Source: an uncultured Treponema sp.
Lineage (GTDB): Bacteria > Spirochaetota > Spirochaetia > Treponematales > Treponemataceae
Direction: 5' to 3'
Length of the DNA: 64,000 nucleotides
Assembly (NCBI GenBank): GCA_947165895.1
Contig: CAMVCB010000001.1
Span: 186,001-250,000 of the forward strand
This document shows positions 17,342 to 25,348 of this stretch, piece after piece. The position numbers and the translations under genes were made by a program. The notes beneath the pieces were generated by a model. That model saw only the letters and a program-made list of their open reading frames with translations. It was not told where the DNA came from and searched no databases. The first letter of the stretch is position 1. Each line of letters starts with the position of its first letter.

Positions 17342-18529
17342 TTATTCTGCCAAAATTTTTGAAACTAAATTTAGAATCTTTTTAGCTTGAATATATTCAT
17401 TTTTATTTTTAAGTACAAAAGTTTTTGCAAGTTTTCCTTTTGTAAACAATTCACTCGATGACTTATTTAATAATTCCTGAAGTTTTACCTTAATTCCATC
17501 CTCATTTTCTTCTTCAATAAAATAAACATATTTATAATATTCTAATGGCATTCCGGGAAGTTTTGTTGTTAATAAAGGAGTGCCTGATGACATATATTCC
17601 ATATTTTTCGAAGGAAATGAATATTTTGTAAATTCTTGATTTGAAGGACGGGGATTTATCAATAAATAAGCTTTCTTTTGTGCTTGAACAATTTCTGAAT
17701 TAGATTTTACTCCAAAATACTTTATAGAAGAATTTGATTTTATTAATTCTTTTAATTCAGGAACAAAATCACCCATTCCATAGATATGGAGTTCTGCGTC
17801 ATAAACATCAGCCTTAATAAATCCTTTTACAAGATACTCTATTCCATGTATTTTATCCAAGCTGCCACTATACAGGCATATTTTTTTTTGTGTGTTTGAT
17901 AGGTTCTCAACAGAGTTATCATTTTGTTCTGAATCCACAACACCTTCCATTACCAAAAAAGGTTTTTTACGTTCCAAATTAACAACATCATTCATCATAT
18001 CTGTAAGCAAAAGATATGCATCACATTTATTTATAATTTTTTTACAACTATGTACATAACTGTATTTTTGATCATTGTAAAGCATTTCTGGTAAATCGGT
18101 AATAATACCAATTGTTTTTATTCCTCGTATTCTACAGGCAGTAAGAATACCTATATTCATAGAAACAAAGAGTACATCGGTAATTACAACAAGATCCTTC
18201 TTTTTTTGTAATAATAATATAAATAAAAAAGAATAGATTATTTGGAGAAAATTATTTAATCCAGGAAGATTTAAAAAAGGTATATAGTTAACTTTATGAT
18301 TTTTATAATTATCTTTTAATGCCGGTATAAAAAAAGGGATATCCTTAAAACCTGAAGTTACAGGCAATTTTGATAATGCCTCTAGCTGAACATTATCCTG
18401 TTTAGTTAGACCTTTAACCAAAAGAGAATGATACTTTAGAACCGCCTGCCCTATTTTATTCAAGTTTCTTTCAAGAAACTTTTTAAAAACCATTTCTGTG
18501 CAAAAATTTGAACAATACAAAATTTTCAT
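17342..18529 (-). CDS. GT4-like glycosyltransferase
   Basis: A 395-residue protein with a GT-B layout: KDLVVITDVLFVSMNIGILTA and YLLLTDMMNDVV in the acceptor half, then KICLYSGSLDKIHGIEYLVKGF, LHIYGMGD and a less conserved end (YMSSGTPLLTTKLPGMP). The first glutamate of the E-x7-E motif is weak (YSFPSKNMEYMSSG), so it is a divergent GT4 member. The start overlaps the preceding gene by ATGA at 18526-18529. Confidence 0.75.
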   Translation of the reverse strand: MKILYCSNFCTEMVFKKFLERNLNKIGQAVLKYHSLLVKGLTKQDNVQLEALSKLPVTSGFKDIPFFIPALKDNYKNHKVNYIPFLNLPGLNNFLQIIYSFLFILLLQKKKDLVVITDVLFVSMNIGILTACRIRGIKTIGIITDLPEMLYNDQKYSYVHSCKKIINKCDAYLLLTDMMNDVVNLERKKPFLVMEGVVDSEQNDNSVENLSNTQKKICLYSGSLDKIHGIEYLVKGFIKADVYDAELHIYGMGDFVPELKELIKSNSSIKYFGVKSNSEIVQAQKKAYLLINPRPSNQEFTKYSFPSKNMEYMSSGTPLLTTKLPGMPLEYYKYVYFIEEENEDGIKVKLQELLNKSSSELFTKGKLAKTFVLKNKNEYIQAKKILNLVSKILAE

Positions 18530-19668
18530 TTTTTTTCTCTAATTTGTTTATTAATAAAATCTGTTAAAGAACATGCATATTCATACGTCATATTTTCTAA
18601 TGAATAAGGCTTAATTTTACTAAGACTATTTTCTGCAAAATTTCTTTTTTCATTATTTGATAACGAATAGTATTTATTTATGGCATTAGCTAACTCTATA
18701 CTATCATCAGCAGGAACGACAAAACCGTTTTTTCCATTCTCAACAAGTTCAATACCTGCTACACATTTATCAGTTGTTATAACAGGAAGACCTGCAGCCA
18801 TAGCCTCATTTATTACAAGTCCCCAAATATCATAGCGAGTAGGAAAAACATATAAATCTGCGCTTCGTAAATAGAACTTTACTTTTTCCGGTTCACAAAA
18901 CGGAATAAAAAATATATTGTTAATATTTAGATCTTTGATAAGATTTGATAACTCTTTATATGGAGTACCTCCAATTATCAGAAAATATATGCATCTAGGA
19001 CATTTTTTTGCAGCTTTTATTAAAATATCAAAACCTTTTCTAAATATAATACTACCTACAGAAACAACCAAAAAACTATCCAAGCAGTTATAATCTAGTT
19101 TTAGATATTTTCGCAAACTATTCTTTTTTTCTTTTGTATAAATGTGTTTTAATATTTCATCATAAGGAACAGAAGTATATGGATAATGATAAACAGGAAC
19201 TTTTAAATTCCCATAATGCCTAATATATAAATCTGTCATTTTTCCTGATGACATATAAGCACTAGCCTTAGAGATAAAAAATTTTTTAAAAAGAAATTTG
19301 AATCGCTTTTCATTTGTATTTATAATTCCACCATCAATATGAAGAACAAATGGTATATGTTTATAATGCATATACAAAATCGAAAACAAACCTGTGAATG
19401 AAGAATAATCGCCAACAATTATCAAATCTGCATTATGGAGATATTTAAAAACAAAAGGGCAAAAGGCAAGTTCCTTTGCATAAGGAATACCATGTAAATA
19501 AATTTCATTATATGAAATATTGCTTTTTTTCACCCATTTTTTTTCTCTATTAGAGGCTTGTTTCCTCTCATATAAAACGTATACATCAAATTCTTTTTGT
19601 AATTGTTCAAAAAAAGAACGCGTATAAGGAGCAGGGGAATTTGTTAAAAATGTTATTTTCTTTCGCAT
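18526..19668 (-). CDS. GT4 family glycosyltransferase
   Basis: A 380-residue GT-B enzyme starting KKITFLTNSPAPYTRSFFEQL, with LVVSVGSIIFRKGFDILIKA, FLIIGGTPYKEL and the well-formed donor motif TRYDIWGLVINEAMAAGLPV followed by ENGKNGFVVP. It probably uses a nucleotide sugar to extend the lipid-linked repeat unit on the cytoplasmic side. It lies 9 nt downstream of the aminotransferase gene; the sugar cannot be assigned. Confidence 0.84.
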   Translation of the reverse strand: MRKKITFLTNSPAPYTRSFFEQLQKEFDVYVLYERKQASNREKKWVKKSNISYNEIYLHGIPYAKELAFCPFVFKYLHNADLIIVGDYSSFTGLFSILYMHYKHIPFVLHIDGGIINTNEKRFKFLFKKFFISKASAYMSSGKMTDLYIRHYGNLKVPVYHYPYTSVPYDEILKHIYTKEKKNSLRKYLKLDYNCLDSFLVVSVGSIIFRKGFDILIKAAKKCPRCIYFLIIGGTPYKELSNLIKDLNINNIFFIPFCEPEKVKFYLRSADLYVFPTRYDIWGLVINEAMAAGLPVITTDKCVAGIELVENGKNGFVVPADDSIELANAINKYYSLSNNEKRNFAENSLSKIKPYSLENMTYEYACSLTDFINKQIREKK

Positions 19669-19677
19669 TATAACTTT

Positions 19678-20823
19678 TTATAACTTTTTATTACTGTTAT
19701 TAAAATAATTGTCTAACGTATCGATTACAACATCCAGTTCATCTTCCGTCATATTGTAATACAAAGGAAGCCTTACTAATCTTTCACTTTCTTTTGTTGT
19801 ATAAATATCTTCTCCAAAAAATCTACCAAACTTTAAGCCAGCAGGAGCGGAATGTAGAGGCACATAATGAAATGGAGTAATGATTTCTTTACTTTTAAAA
19901 TATGAAATAAATTTTGTACGTTCTTCCAAATCCTTTAATTTTATATAGAACATATGCGCATTGTGTTTTGCATAATCAGGAATATACTGAAGCTCAACAA
20001 CACCCTGTTGCTCATATTTCTCCATAACGGTTTTATATCTATTCCAAATAGCCATTCTTTTTGCAGTAATTTCATCACTATGACATAGCTGAGCCCATAA
20101 GTATGCAGCATTCAACTCAGAAGGAAGATAACTATCACCAAAATCTACCCAAGTATATTTGTCTATTTGCCCTCGAAGAAATTTTGAACGATTTGTTCCT
20201 TTTTCTCTTAGTATCTCTGCTTTTTCAATATAATCAGGATTGTTTATTACGATTGCTCCTCCTTCACCCATAGAAAAATTTTTTGTTTCGTGGAAACTGT
20301 AACAACCAAAGTCTCCTATAGTTCCAAGCTTTTTACTTTTATATTCACTGGCTACACCCTGTGCGGCATCTTCAACAACAATAAGATTGTGTTTTTTCGC
20401 AATCTGCATTATTTCGTCCATCTCACATGCCACACCGGCATAATGCATAACAATAATTACTTTTGTTTTATTTGTTATAGCTTTTTCTATTAATTTTTCA
20501 TCAATATTCATAGTATCTGGACGAATATCAACAAAAACAAGTCTTGCTCCGCATAAGACAGCCGAATTTGCGGTACTCGAAAAAGTATATGAAGGTAAAA
20601 TCACCTCATCACCCGGATTTAAATTGCAAAGCAACAATGCCATATCCAAAGCTGTAGAACCGCTTGTCGTAAGAAGAACTCTTTGAGCATTAACTTTTTC
20701 TTCCATCCATCTGCTGCACTTTTTTGTAAATTCTCCATCACCACAAATTTTGTGAGAATCAATCGCCTCACAAACATATTTTTTTTCATCGCCTGTAATT
20801 GGCGGAACATTAAAATGTATCAT
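19678..20823 (-). CDS. wecE: dTDP-4-amino-4,6-dideoxygalactose transaminase (WecE/RffA type)
   Basis: A 381-residue PLP-dependent sugar aminotransferase of the DegT/DnrJ/EryC1 family. The start NVPPITGDEKKYV, GDGEFTKKCSRWMEE, the TSGSTALDMALLL phosphate loop, VVEDAAQG and the PLP lysine segment SFHETKNFSMGEGGA are those of WecE/RffA. The enzyme makes dTDP-D-Fuc4N from dTDP-4-keto-6-deoxy-D-glucose with glutamate. The dTDP-sugar must come from rmlA/rmlB elsewhere in the genome. No acetyltransferase of the WecD type is adjacent; the NeuD-like protein at 3582 could act on this sugar. Confidence 0.85.
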   Translation of the reverse strand: MIHFNVPPITGDEKKYVCEAIDSHKICGDGEFTKKCSRWMEEKVNAQRVLLTTSGSTALDMALLLCNLNPGDEVILPSYTFSSTANSAVLCGARLVFVDIRPDTMNIDEKLIEKAITNKTKVIIVMHYAGVACEMDEIMQIAKKHNLIVVEDAAQGVASEYKSKKLGTIGDFGCYSFHETKNFSMGEGGAIVINNPDYIEKAEILREKGTNRSKFLRGQIDKYTWVDFGDSYLPSELNAAYLWAQLCHSDEITAKRMAIWNRYKTVMEKYEQQGVVELQYIPDYAKHNAHMFYIKLKDLEERTKFISYFKSKEIITPFHYVPLHSAPAGLKFGRFFGEDIYTTKESERLVRLPLYYNMTEDELDVVIDTLDNYFNNSNKKL

Positions 20824-20843
20824 ATCTATTTACCTTCACTTAA

Positions 20844-22058
20844 TTATTCTGCAATAAGATTAAGAACAGCTTCTAATTTGTTATAATAGTCTTTACTGCT
20901 GTACCTTCTTAGCGCATAACCTCTGCAAAGATTTCTTTTTTCATCTGTAAGTTTTCCAGTATTTCTTACAACCTTTTCCATTTCGTCCACATTTTTTGCT
21001 TCAACCAATGTCATTACAGATTCATCACCAAGATATGGCATTCCCGATGTGTTAAAGCAAAGCAAGGGTACACCGCAAGACAAAGCTTCAAGGCAAGCAT
21101 TAGGCATAGTATCTAGCAAACTTGGAAAAACAAACAAATCTCCGATTGAATAATACTGTGCCAGTATTTCTTGGTCAGAAATATATCCAATTGGTATATA
21201 ATTTTTTGGCAGGCCTATGTCAGAAGTTGTGTAGCCTACATGCACAAAAATATATCTTTCGTCATTTTCAAAACGTCTAGCAAGTTCTGTAAAATATCTA
21301 GTTCCTTTTCGTTCTATTGACGAAGGTGCAATACAAAGAATAACAATCTTTGCAGGAGCTATTTTTAATATTTTTTTTAATTCAGATGAATTTCTAGGAC
21401 AATAAAAATCAGTATCAATAGATTCATCAACTATTGAAGTCTTCATTTTTTCCATTAACGGAGATTTCTTTGCATCTTTTACAACAAACTCAGGACCTAC
21501 AAAAATCGAATGATTTCTAATAGATTGATAAGATTTTTTTTTCATCAAAAAGATTTTAGAGCTTTGATCAAAAAACAAACTCTTTGGATATTCTTTTATT
21601 GAAGGACAATTTCCACAACCATATAAATAATTATCACAATCAGCAGAATACCCACATTTTCCTTTATAAGGATATTCATCAATCATGATATAAACAAAAT
21701 TAATACTGTTTTTTTCGACATATTTCAGAAATCTATTTTCATTCAGATAATAGCCATGCAAACTTGCTGCATAAATAGTATCAATATTATTCTTCTTCAA
21801 ATAATGAAAAAGCCTTGTTGTCGCAAGATTAGAAAAATAGCCTTGTAAACCTGTCAATCTTGCAAGAATTGCATGAATATATCTTTCTATAAAATAATTT
21901 ATACGATAGGTGTTTTTTACAGAAAGTTTTTTTCCATATCCATAACAAAAATAAACACTATATTCTTTTTGTATAAAATAATTAAAAAGCCCAAAGCAAA
22001 TTTTACCCGTACTTTTATCAGACACAGTATTTATAATTGCAATATTTTTATTATTCAT
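20844..22058 (-). CDS. GT4 family glycosyltransferase with Cys-rich insertion, first gene of the glycan operon
   Basis: About 404 residues from the ATG at 22058, which gives a normal GT-B first strand (KNIAIINTVSDKSTGKI); the frame extends to 22091 but adds an unusual leader. A cysteine cluster near residue 145-165 (KCGYSADC-LYGCGNCPSIKEYP) is typical of a GT4 subgroup of O-antigen enzymes. The donor domain has PSLLDTMPNACLEALSCGVPLL. It is the promoter-proximal gene, 280 nt after the predicted transcription start. Confidence 0.82.
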   Translation of the reverse strand: MNNKNIAIINTVSDKSTGKICFGLFNYFIQKEYSVYFCYGYGKKLSVKNTYRINYFIERYIHAILARLTGLQGYFSNLATTRLFHYLKKNNIDTIYAASLHGYYLNENRFLKYVEKNSINFVYIMIDEYPYKGKCGYSADCDNYLYGCGNCPSIKEYPKSLFFDQSSKIFLMKKKSYQSIRNHSIFVGPEFVVKDAKKSPLMEKMKTSIVDESIDTDFYCPRNSSELKKILKIAPAKIVILCIAPSSIERKGTRYFTELARRFENDERYIFVHVGYTTSDIGLPKNYIPIGYISDQEILAQYYSIGDLFVFPSLLDTMPNACLEALSCGVPLLCFNTSGMPYLGDESVMTLVEAKNVDEMEKVVRNTGKLTDEKRNLCRGYALRRYSSKDYYNKLEAVLNLIAE

Positions 22059-22153
22059 ATTAAACAACACAGATACAGATGCTTTCCACAACTGCGATTT
22101 TTGAGACTTTCATAATGTTTTGGATTTCTTAATATAAATTGATATTTTGCTTT

Positions 22154-22267
22154 AAAAATAAAAAAAGTTGCCGCCGTTTACCTCAATGCATACAATAGCA
22201 TCCATTCTGGCACTACCCTTTTATAAAAAAGGTAATCCATAATGGTACAGTTATCACCACTGTAACC
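22154..22267 (-). promoter_or_regulatory. Structured leader of the glycan operon with hairpins and a terminator-like U-tract
   Basis: On the minus strand, GGU-ACAGU with one bulged U (22267-22259) pairs with ACUGUACC (22251-22244) around a 7-nt loop. A second stem, UACCUUUU (22234-22227) with AAAAGGGUA (22222-22214), also carries a bulge. Further on, GGCGGCAAC (22175-22167) is followed directly by U7-A-U5 (22166-22154). The last part resembles an attenuator, although its 5' arm is not clear-cut. A LoaP gene lies 2.8 kb upstream; LoaP acts through a leader RNA hairpin, so this is the likely place. The exact site is inference. Confidence 0.5.
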
Positions 22268-22345
22268 CGGAGTTTTGTAAGCATTGCACTTATTTATGCA
22301 CCAAACGTGCCTCGTAAACAGTCTGCAACTTGAATGTATAATTTA

Positions 22346-22374
22346 ATAATAGAGAGAAATTAGCACTATGTCAA
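22346..22374 (-). promoter_or_regulatory. Promoter of the glycan operon
   Basis: Minus strand TTGACA (22374-22369), a 17-bp spacer and TATTAT (22351-22346): 6/6 and 5/6 to the sigma-70 consensus. The start would be near 22339, leaving about 280 nt of untranslated leader before the ATG at 22058. Confidence 0.75.
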
Positions 22375-22401
22375 TTAATGTTCATAAAACGAACATTAAT
22401 T
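22373..22401. repeat. Perfect 11-bp inverted repeat overlapping the -35 box
   Basis: AATTAATGTTC (22373-22383) and GAACATTAATT (22391-22401) are exact complements around a 7-base centre. The left arm shares two bases with the TTGACA box. There is no U-run, so an operator or activator site is more likely than a terminator. Confidence 0.65.
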
Positions 22402-22420
22402 AATTGAGATTTATTGCATC

Positions 22421-22552
22421 TTCATTTGAATATAAAGTAACTTTCACTTGAAATCTTCCCCAAGTTCAATTGACTTACAAATGGCTTTCAATCGAAGTCA
22501 TATTCATTTTCAAGCACAAAATATTTCATTTTCAATCAGAAAAGAGCCTTTC
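22421..22552. repeat. Six degenerate direct repeats with an exact 22-bp period
   Basis: TTCA begins at 22421, 22443, 22465, 22487, 22509 and 22531. The first four units start TTCATTTGAA, TTCACTTGAA, TTCAATTGAC and TTCAATCGAA; the last two keep only TTCAA. The period of 22 bp is about two helical turns, so the half-palindromic cores face the same side of the DNA. The array lies upstream of the glycan promoter and about 90 bp before the plus-strand NlpC/P60 gene. Confidence 0.7.
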
Positions 22553-22641
22553 TGCCCCTAAAAACTAATGAAACTACGAGTTTTTTACGCATTTTTTTCT
22601 GTTATCTTTAGGCCATATCAAAAAAACGAGGAGGTCTTTGT

Positions 22642-23109
22642 ATGAGAAATTACAAAGCAGAAGCTAAAAGAAACCTTGCAAACTATGCAGAGTTTCTAAG
22701 GGAACAGGGATGCAGCAAAGAGGAAAGCTTCCATAATTTGCTTGCAGAATTCCAGGGCACACCTTATGTGTGGGGTGAAGAAACTACAGAAAGCAGCGAC
22801 TGTTCAGGAACTGTCTGTGCAAGCCTTAATGCTCTTTACAATAAGAACATCAGGGTTACAGCAGATTGTCTTTACCGCAATTATTTTACAAAAGAATGCA
22901 GCGACAATGATGGTATTCAGGCAGCATTCTTTTTGAATAATGAAGGTAAAGCAGTCCATATAGCAGGGTATATGGGGGAAGGTTTATTTATGAATCAGTC
23001 CAGCATAGAAAAACACGGAGGTACAGTAAGAACGCTGAAGGAATTACAGAATCTTTACAAAAACTTTCTGCTTACAAAAAGAAAGCTTAAGGAGGGCTCA
23101 TGGGGGTAA
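22642..23109 (+). CDS. NlpC/P60-type cell-wall peptidase
   Basis: A 155-residue protein with the NlpC/P60 order: TPYVWGE, then S-D-C-S-G with the probable catalytic Cys at about residue 54, and a later VHIAGYMGEGLFMNQS strand with the candidate His. No signal peptide is present, as in many phage endolysins, so export may depend on the small membrane protein next to it. GAGGAGG precedes the ATG. The first 30 residues are a helical KAEAKRNLANYAEFLREQG segment. It is the first of three plus-strand genes between two minus-strand operons. Confidence 0.72.
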   Translation: MRNYKAEAKRNLANYAEFLREQGCSKEESFHNLLAEFQGTPYVWGEETTESSDCSGTVCASLNALYNKNIRVTADCLYRNYFTKECSDNDGIQAAFFLNNEGKAVHIAGYMGEGLFMNQSSIEKHGGTVRTLKELQNLYKNFLLTKRKLKEGSWG

Positions 23110-23369
23110 ATCTGATTCAGACAAGCTTCAGGGAATTATGGCATCTTATACTAAAAAGATTCATATATCTTCTTGCAAAGCTTGTAAGTTTTAAGGGACT
23201 TTCATTCATTACCGGATGTATCTTCCTTAAAAGTGGTGTGATTTCTGGTGCAGTATGGTGTTCCCTTGTATTCGGGATAATCACAAACCGCACGGGAAAA
23301 CAGATTATGGCAAACTTTAATAAAAAACCAGGCGAAGAAGAAAATATCTTTGCTAATTCAAAACAATAA
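23100..23369 (+). CDS. Small membrane protein, possibly holin-like
   Basis: 89 residues with one or two hydrophobic spans (residues 20-62: FIYLLAKLV, GLSFITGCIFL, VISGAVWCSLVFGII) and a charged hydrophilic tail. It overlaps the NlpC/P60 gene by 10 nt and has a good ribosome-binding site (AAGGAGGG). Holins share this size and topology and accompany a lysin, but there is no recognised sequence signature, so this is a suggestion from context. Confidence 0.6.
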   Translation: MGVNLIQTSFRELWHLILKRFIYLLAKLVSFKGLSFITGCIFLKSGVISGAVWCSLVFGIITNRTGKQIMANFNKKPGEEENIFANSKQ

Positions 23370-23381
23370 AGAGGTAACTTT

Positions 23382-24152
23382 ATGAATATTAATACTATTT
23401 CTGAAAAACAGGTTGATTACAAATCGTATAAGCTTCCTGTAAGACTTTATCCAAGCAATATGCTTATCGCAAAAGACGGTAAGCTTTCTTTCCATGCCAA
23501 AACAATGTTCCGTAATAAAATTAATATGGAAGACATTGCAAAAGACTTGATCGTTACCGGTGTGTTAAAAAATTCGTCGACAGATGAAATAGTCTATACC
23601 TGGGAAAAGATTAACGCAGCGGTAATTGACCGTGTTCTGAACGGCTCAATTGTAGATGCCGGTATCGGAACTATTTATGCCAGACTGAACGGAAGCTTTG
23701 AAAGCAGGCTTTCTGAATTTAATCCGGAGGTTCATTATATTGACCTGGGCTTCAGAAACAACAAAGATATTAAGGAACTTGCCGCAAATGTTACTCCTGT
23801 TATTGCTCAGGGCAATGAAATTGTTCCTCAGATTACATCAATTCTTGATATTGCAAGTCAGAAAGATGATACCCTTACTCCTAATGGAGATATTGTAATT
23901 AAGGGTAAAAACCTTTTGATTGCAGGAACAAATGAGGATGTAGGCCTGTACTTTGTAAACACAAGTAATAACATAGAAGCAAAAGTAGAGCTTACAAAAC
24001 TAACCAAGAATTCTAGAAGCGAATTGATTTGTGATATCCCGGATTTAACACCAGGCACATACACAATAGTTATCAAAACGCAGAAATCAGCTACTGCACC
24101 GACAAAGCTTACCTGTACTTCGGTTTATGAAAAAATTCTTACAGTGAATTAG
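23382..24152 (+). CDS. HU-like plus IG-like (DUF4469-type) domain protein
   Basis: A 256-residue protein. Residues 1-115 resemble the HU-like DNA-binding domain of Bacteroidota and treponeme proteins (VRLYPSNMLIAKDGKLSFHAKTM, MEDIAKDLIVTG). Residues 165-256 form a beta-rich TIG/IG-like module (DIVIKGKNLLIAG, SRSELICDIPDLTPGTYTIVIKT) as in DUF4469. Function is unknown. It is preceded by GAGG and followed by a strong terminator. Its place after lysin- and holin-like genes suggests a cell-envelope or phage-derived cassette. Confidence 0.65.
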   Translation: MNINTISEKQVDYKSYKLPVRLYPSNMLIAKDGKLSFHAKTMFRNKINMEDIAKDLIVTGVLKNSSTDEIVYTWEKINAAVIDRVLNGSIVDAGIGTIYARLNGSFESRLSEFNPEVHYIDLGFRNNKDIKELAANVTPVIAQGNEIVPQITSILDIASQKDDTLTPNGDIVIKGKNLLIAGTNEDVGLYFVNTSNNIEAKVELTKLTKNSRSELICDIPDLTPGTYTIVIKTQKSATAPTKLTCTSVYEKILTVN

Positions 24153-24175
24153 CAATCTTTAGCTAAACACATCAG

Positions 24176-24217
24176 GGACATTCAATTTGCAGCAGTCAAT
24201 TGAATGTCCTTTTTTTT
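24176..24217 (+). terminator. Intrinsic terminator of the NlpC/P60 cassette
   Basis: GGACATTCAATT (24176-24187) pairs exactly with AATTGAATGTCC (24198-24209), followed by eight T (24210-24217). The T-run reaches the stop codon of the convergent LuxR-type gene. Confidence 0.9.
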
Positions 24218-24830
24218 ATCTGAAGAGTTTTCGTAATTCATATACATTTTTTACATTAAATTTCTGTAAAACCATATTCCAGTGGCTGGATGCGGTAGAC
24301 AAAGATTGAAATCCAAAATCTATTTGAAATTCCTTCTGGCTTTTTCCGCACATCATATAATGAAAAGCATATTTTTGATTTCTTGATAATTTAAGGTAAT
24401 TTTCGATTCGGTCACAATAAAATCTTTCGTTCCTGTTATAGGTATTCTTTGCGCGATAATTCTTCCCCTTTCTTACAGCATCGGCACAAAGAGCAAATTC
24501 TTCCTCTGATTCCAAATCAAACATAATTACAGGAACAGAATGCAAAAGCATTACATCAAGATTTTCTTCAGGAACTTCCTGCCAGGAAAGACATACAATA
24601 AATGGAAGATTTTCACAAACTTTTTCTATTATATTAAAGCATAATCCCATTTCATAAAATGTCATTCCGCAATTAATGCAAATAACATCTGCTGATGAAA
24701 ATTGTTTCCAGGCAGAATCTATTTCACAGACATAAGAGCTTTTTACTTCACCAAGGATATACTTTATAGCCGGTTGAATGAAAACACCGGCATTTTTCGA
24801 AAAGCCATATACAACAACATTTCTTTTCAT
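24216..24830 (-). CDS. LuxR-type transcriptional regulator with a degenerate receiver-like domain
   Basis: 204 residues. The C-terminal 60 residues follow the GerE/LuxR helix-turn-helix pattern (LSRNQKYAFHYMMCGKSQKEFQ...TASSHWNMVLQKFNVKNVYELRKLF). The first 125 residues have an alternating strand/helix pattern like a response regulator, but the strand that should end in the phospho-acceptor Asp reads DVICINCG, so phosphorylation is unlikely. It overlaps loaP by ATGA and is the last gene of the regulatory operon. A candidate to bind the phased repeats at 22421-22552; this is inference. Confidence 0.65.
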   Translation of the reverse strand: MKRNVVVYGFSKNAGVFIQPAIKYILGEVKSSYVCEIDSAWKQFSSADVICINCGMTFYEMGLCFNIIEKVCENLPFIVCLSWQEVPEENLDVMLLHSVPVIMFDLESEEEFALCADAVRKGKNYRAKNTYNRNERFYCDRIENYLKLSRNQKYAFHYMMCGKSQKEFQIDFGFQSLSTASSHWNMVLQKFNVKNVYELRKLFR

Positions 24831-25339
24831 TCCTCAGCCTGTGCATCCTCATACAAAAGGTCAAAGCGCTTGCCGTCAAAAGTAAGACTAGACTGTACAG
24901 TTATCTGCTTTTTCTTTTTGTTTACGGCCACAATATGACCTTCCAGTCCTACAAGGGGGCCGGAAATTGCCTTGATTTTCTGGCCGGGCAGGAACTGAAT
25001 TTTTGAAATGCCCCAGTGCTCGCCATTGCTTATAAAGAGCTTTAACTCTTCCAGAGAATTACCGCTTATTTTTACGGGATTCTGATTATCACGCAGGATT
25101 TTATAAAAGCCTTTTACTGTTTTTAAAAGTTCAAGCACCGGAGCTGTAAGCACTTCTGCAGAAAAAAATACATAACCGGGGAAAAGCGGGGCTTCAAACC
25201 AGCCGCGTCTTCTTGTATAGAGTTTTCGTTCAAAAGAATAAAATTGTGATTCAGGGAAATCAGATTCAAAAATCTTAATAGCGTCGTCTCGAAATTTCTT
25301 TTCTGCCCCTGTTTTTACCATTAAACAGTAGTATTCCAT
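24827..25339 (-). CDS. loaP: LoaP-type NusG paralogue, processive antiterminator
   Basis: A 170-residue NusG-family protein: NGN domain (YYCLMVKTGAEKKF, FYSFERKLYTRRRGW, FPGYVFF) and a C-terminal KOW domain (LPGQKIKAISGPLVGLEGHIVAVN). Housekeeping NusG is normally next to secE/rplK; this copy instead stands beside a glycan operon, as LoaP does in Firmicutes and Spirochaetes. LoaP binds a leader RNA hairpin and lets polymerase read through terminators. The intra-operon terminator at 2355-2387 and the leader at 22154-22267 are its probable targets. UpxY/RfaH-like function is the alternative name for the same role. Confidence 0.82.
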   Translation of the reverse strand: MEYYCLMVKTGAEKKFRDDAIKIFESDFPESQFYSFERKLYTRRRGWFEAPLFPGYVFFSAEVLTAPVLELLKTVKGFYKILRDNQNPVKISGNSLEELKLFISNGEHWGISKIQFLPGQKIKAISGPLVGLEGHIVAVNKKKKQITVQSSLTFDGKRFDLLYEDAQAEE

Positions 25340-25348
25340 GAGGCAGAC

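Noticed and set aside
22421..22552. CRISPR array
   Set aside because: The units are degenerate and contiguous, with no unique spacers between constant repeats, and no cas genes are nearby.
24827..25339. Housekeeping NusG
   Set aside because: The secE/rplK neighbours are absent, and the gene sits beside a glycan operon with a LuxR-type gene, which fits a specialised paralogue.
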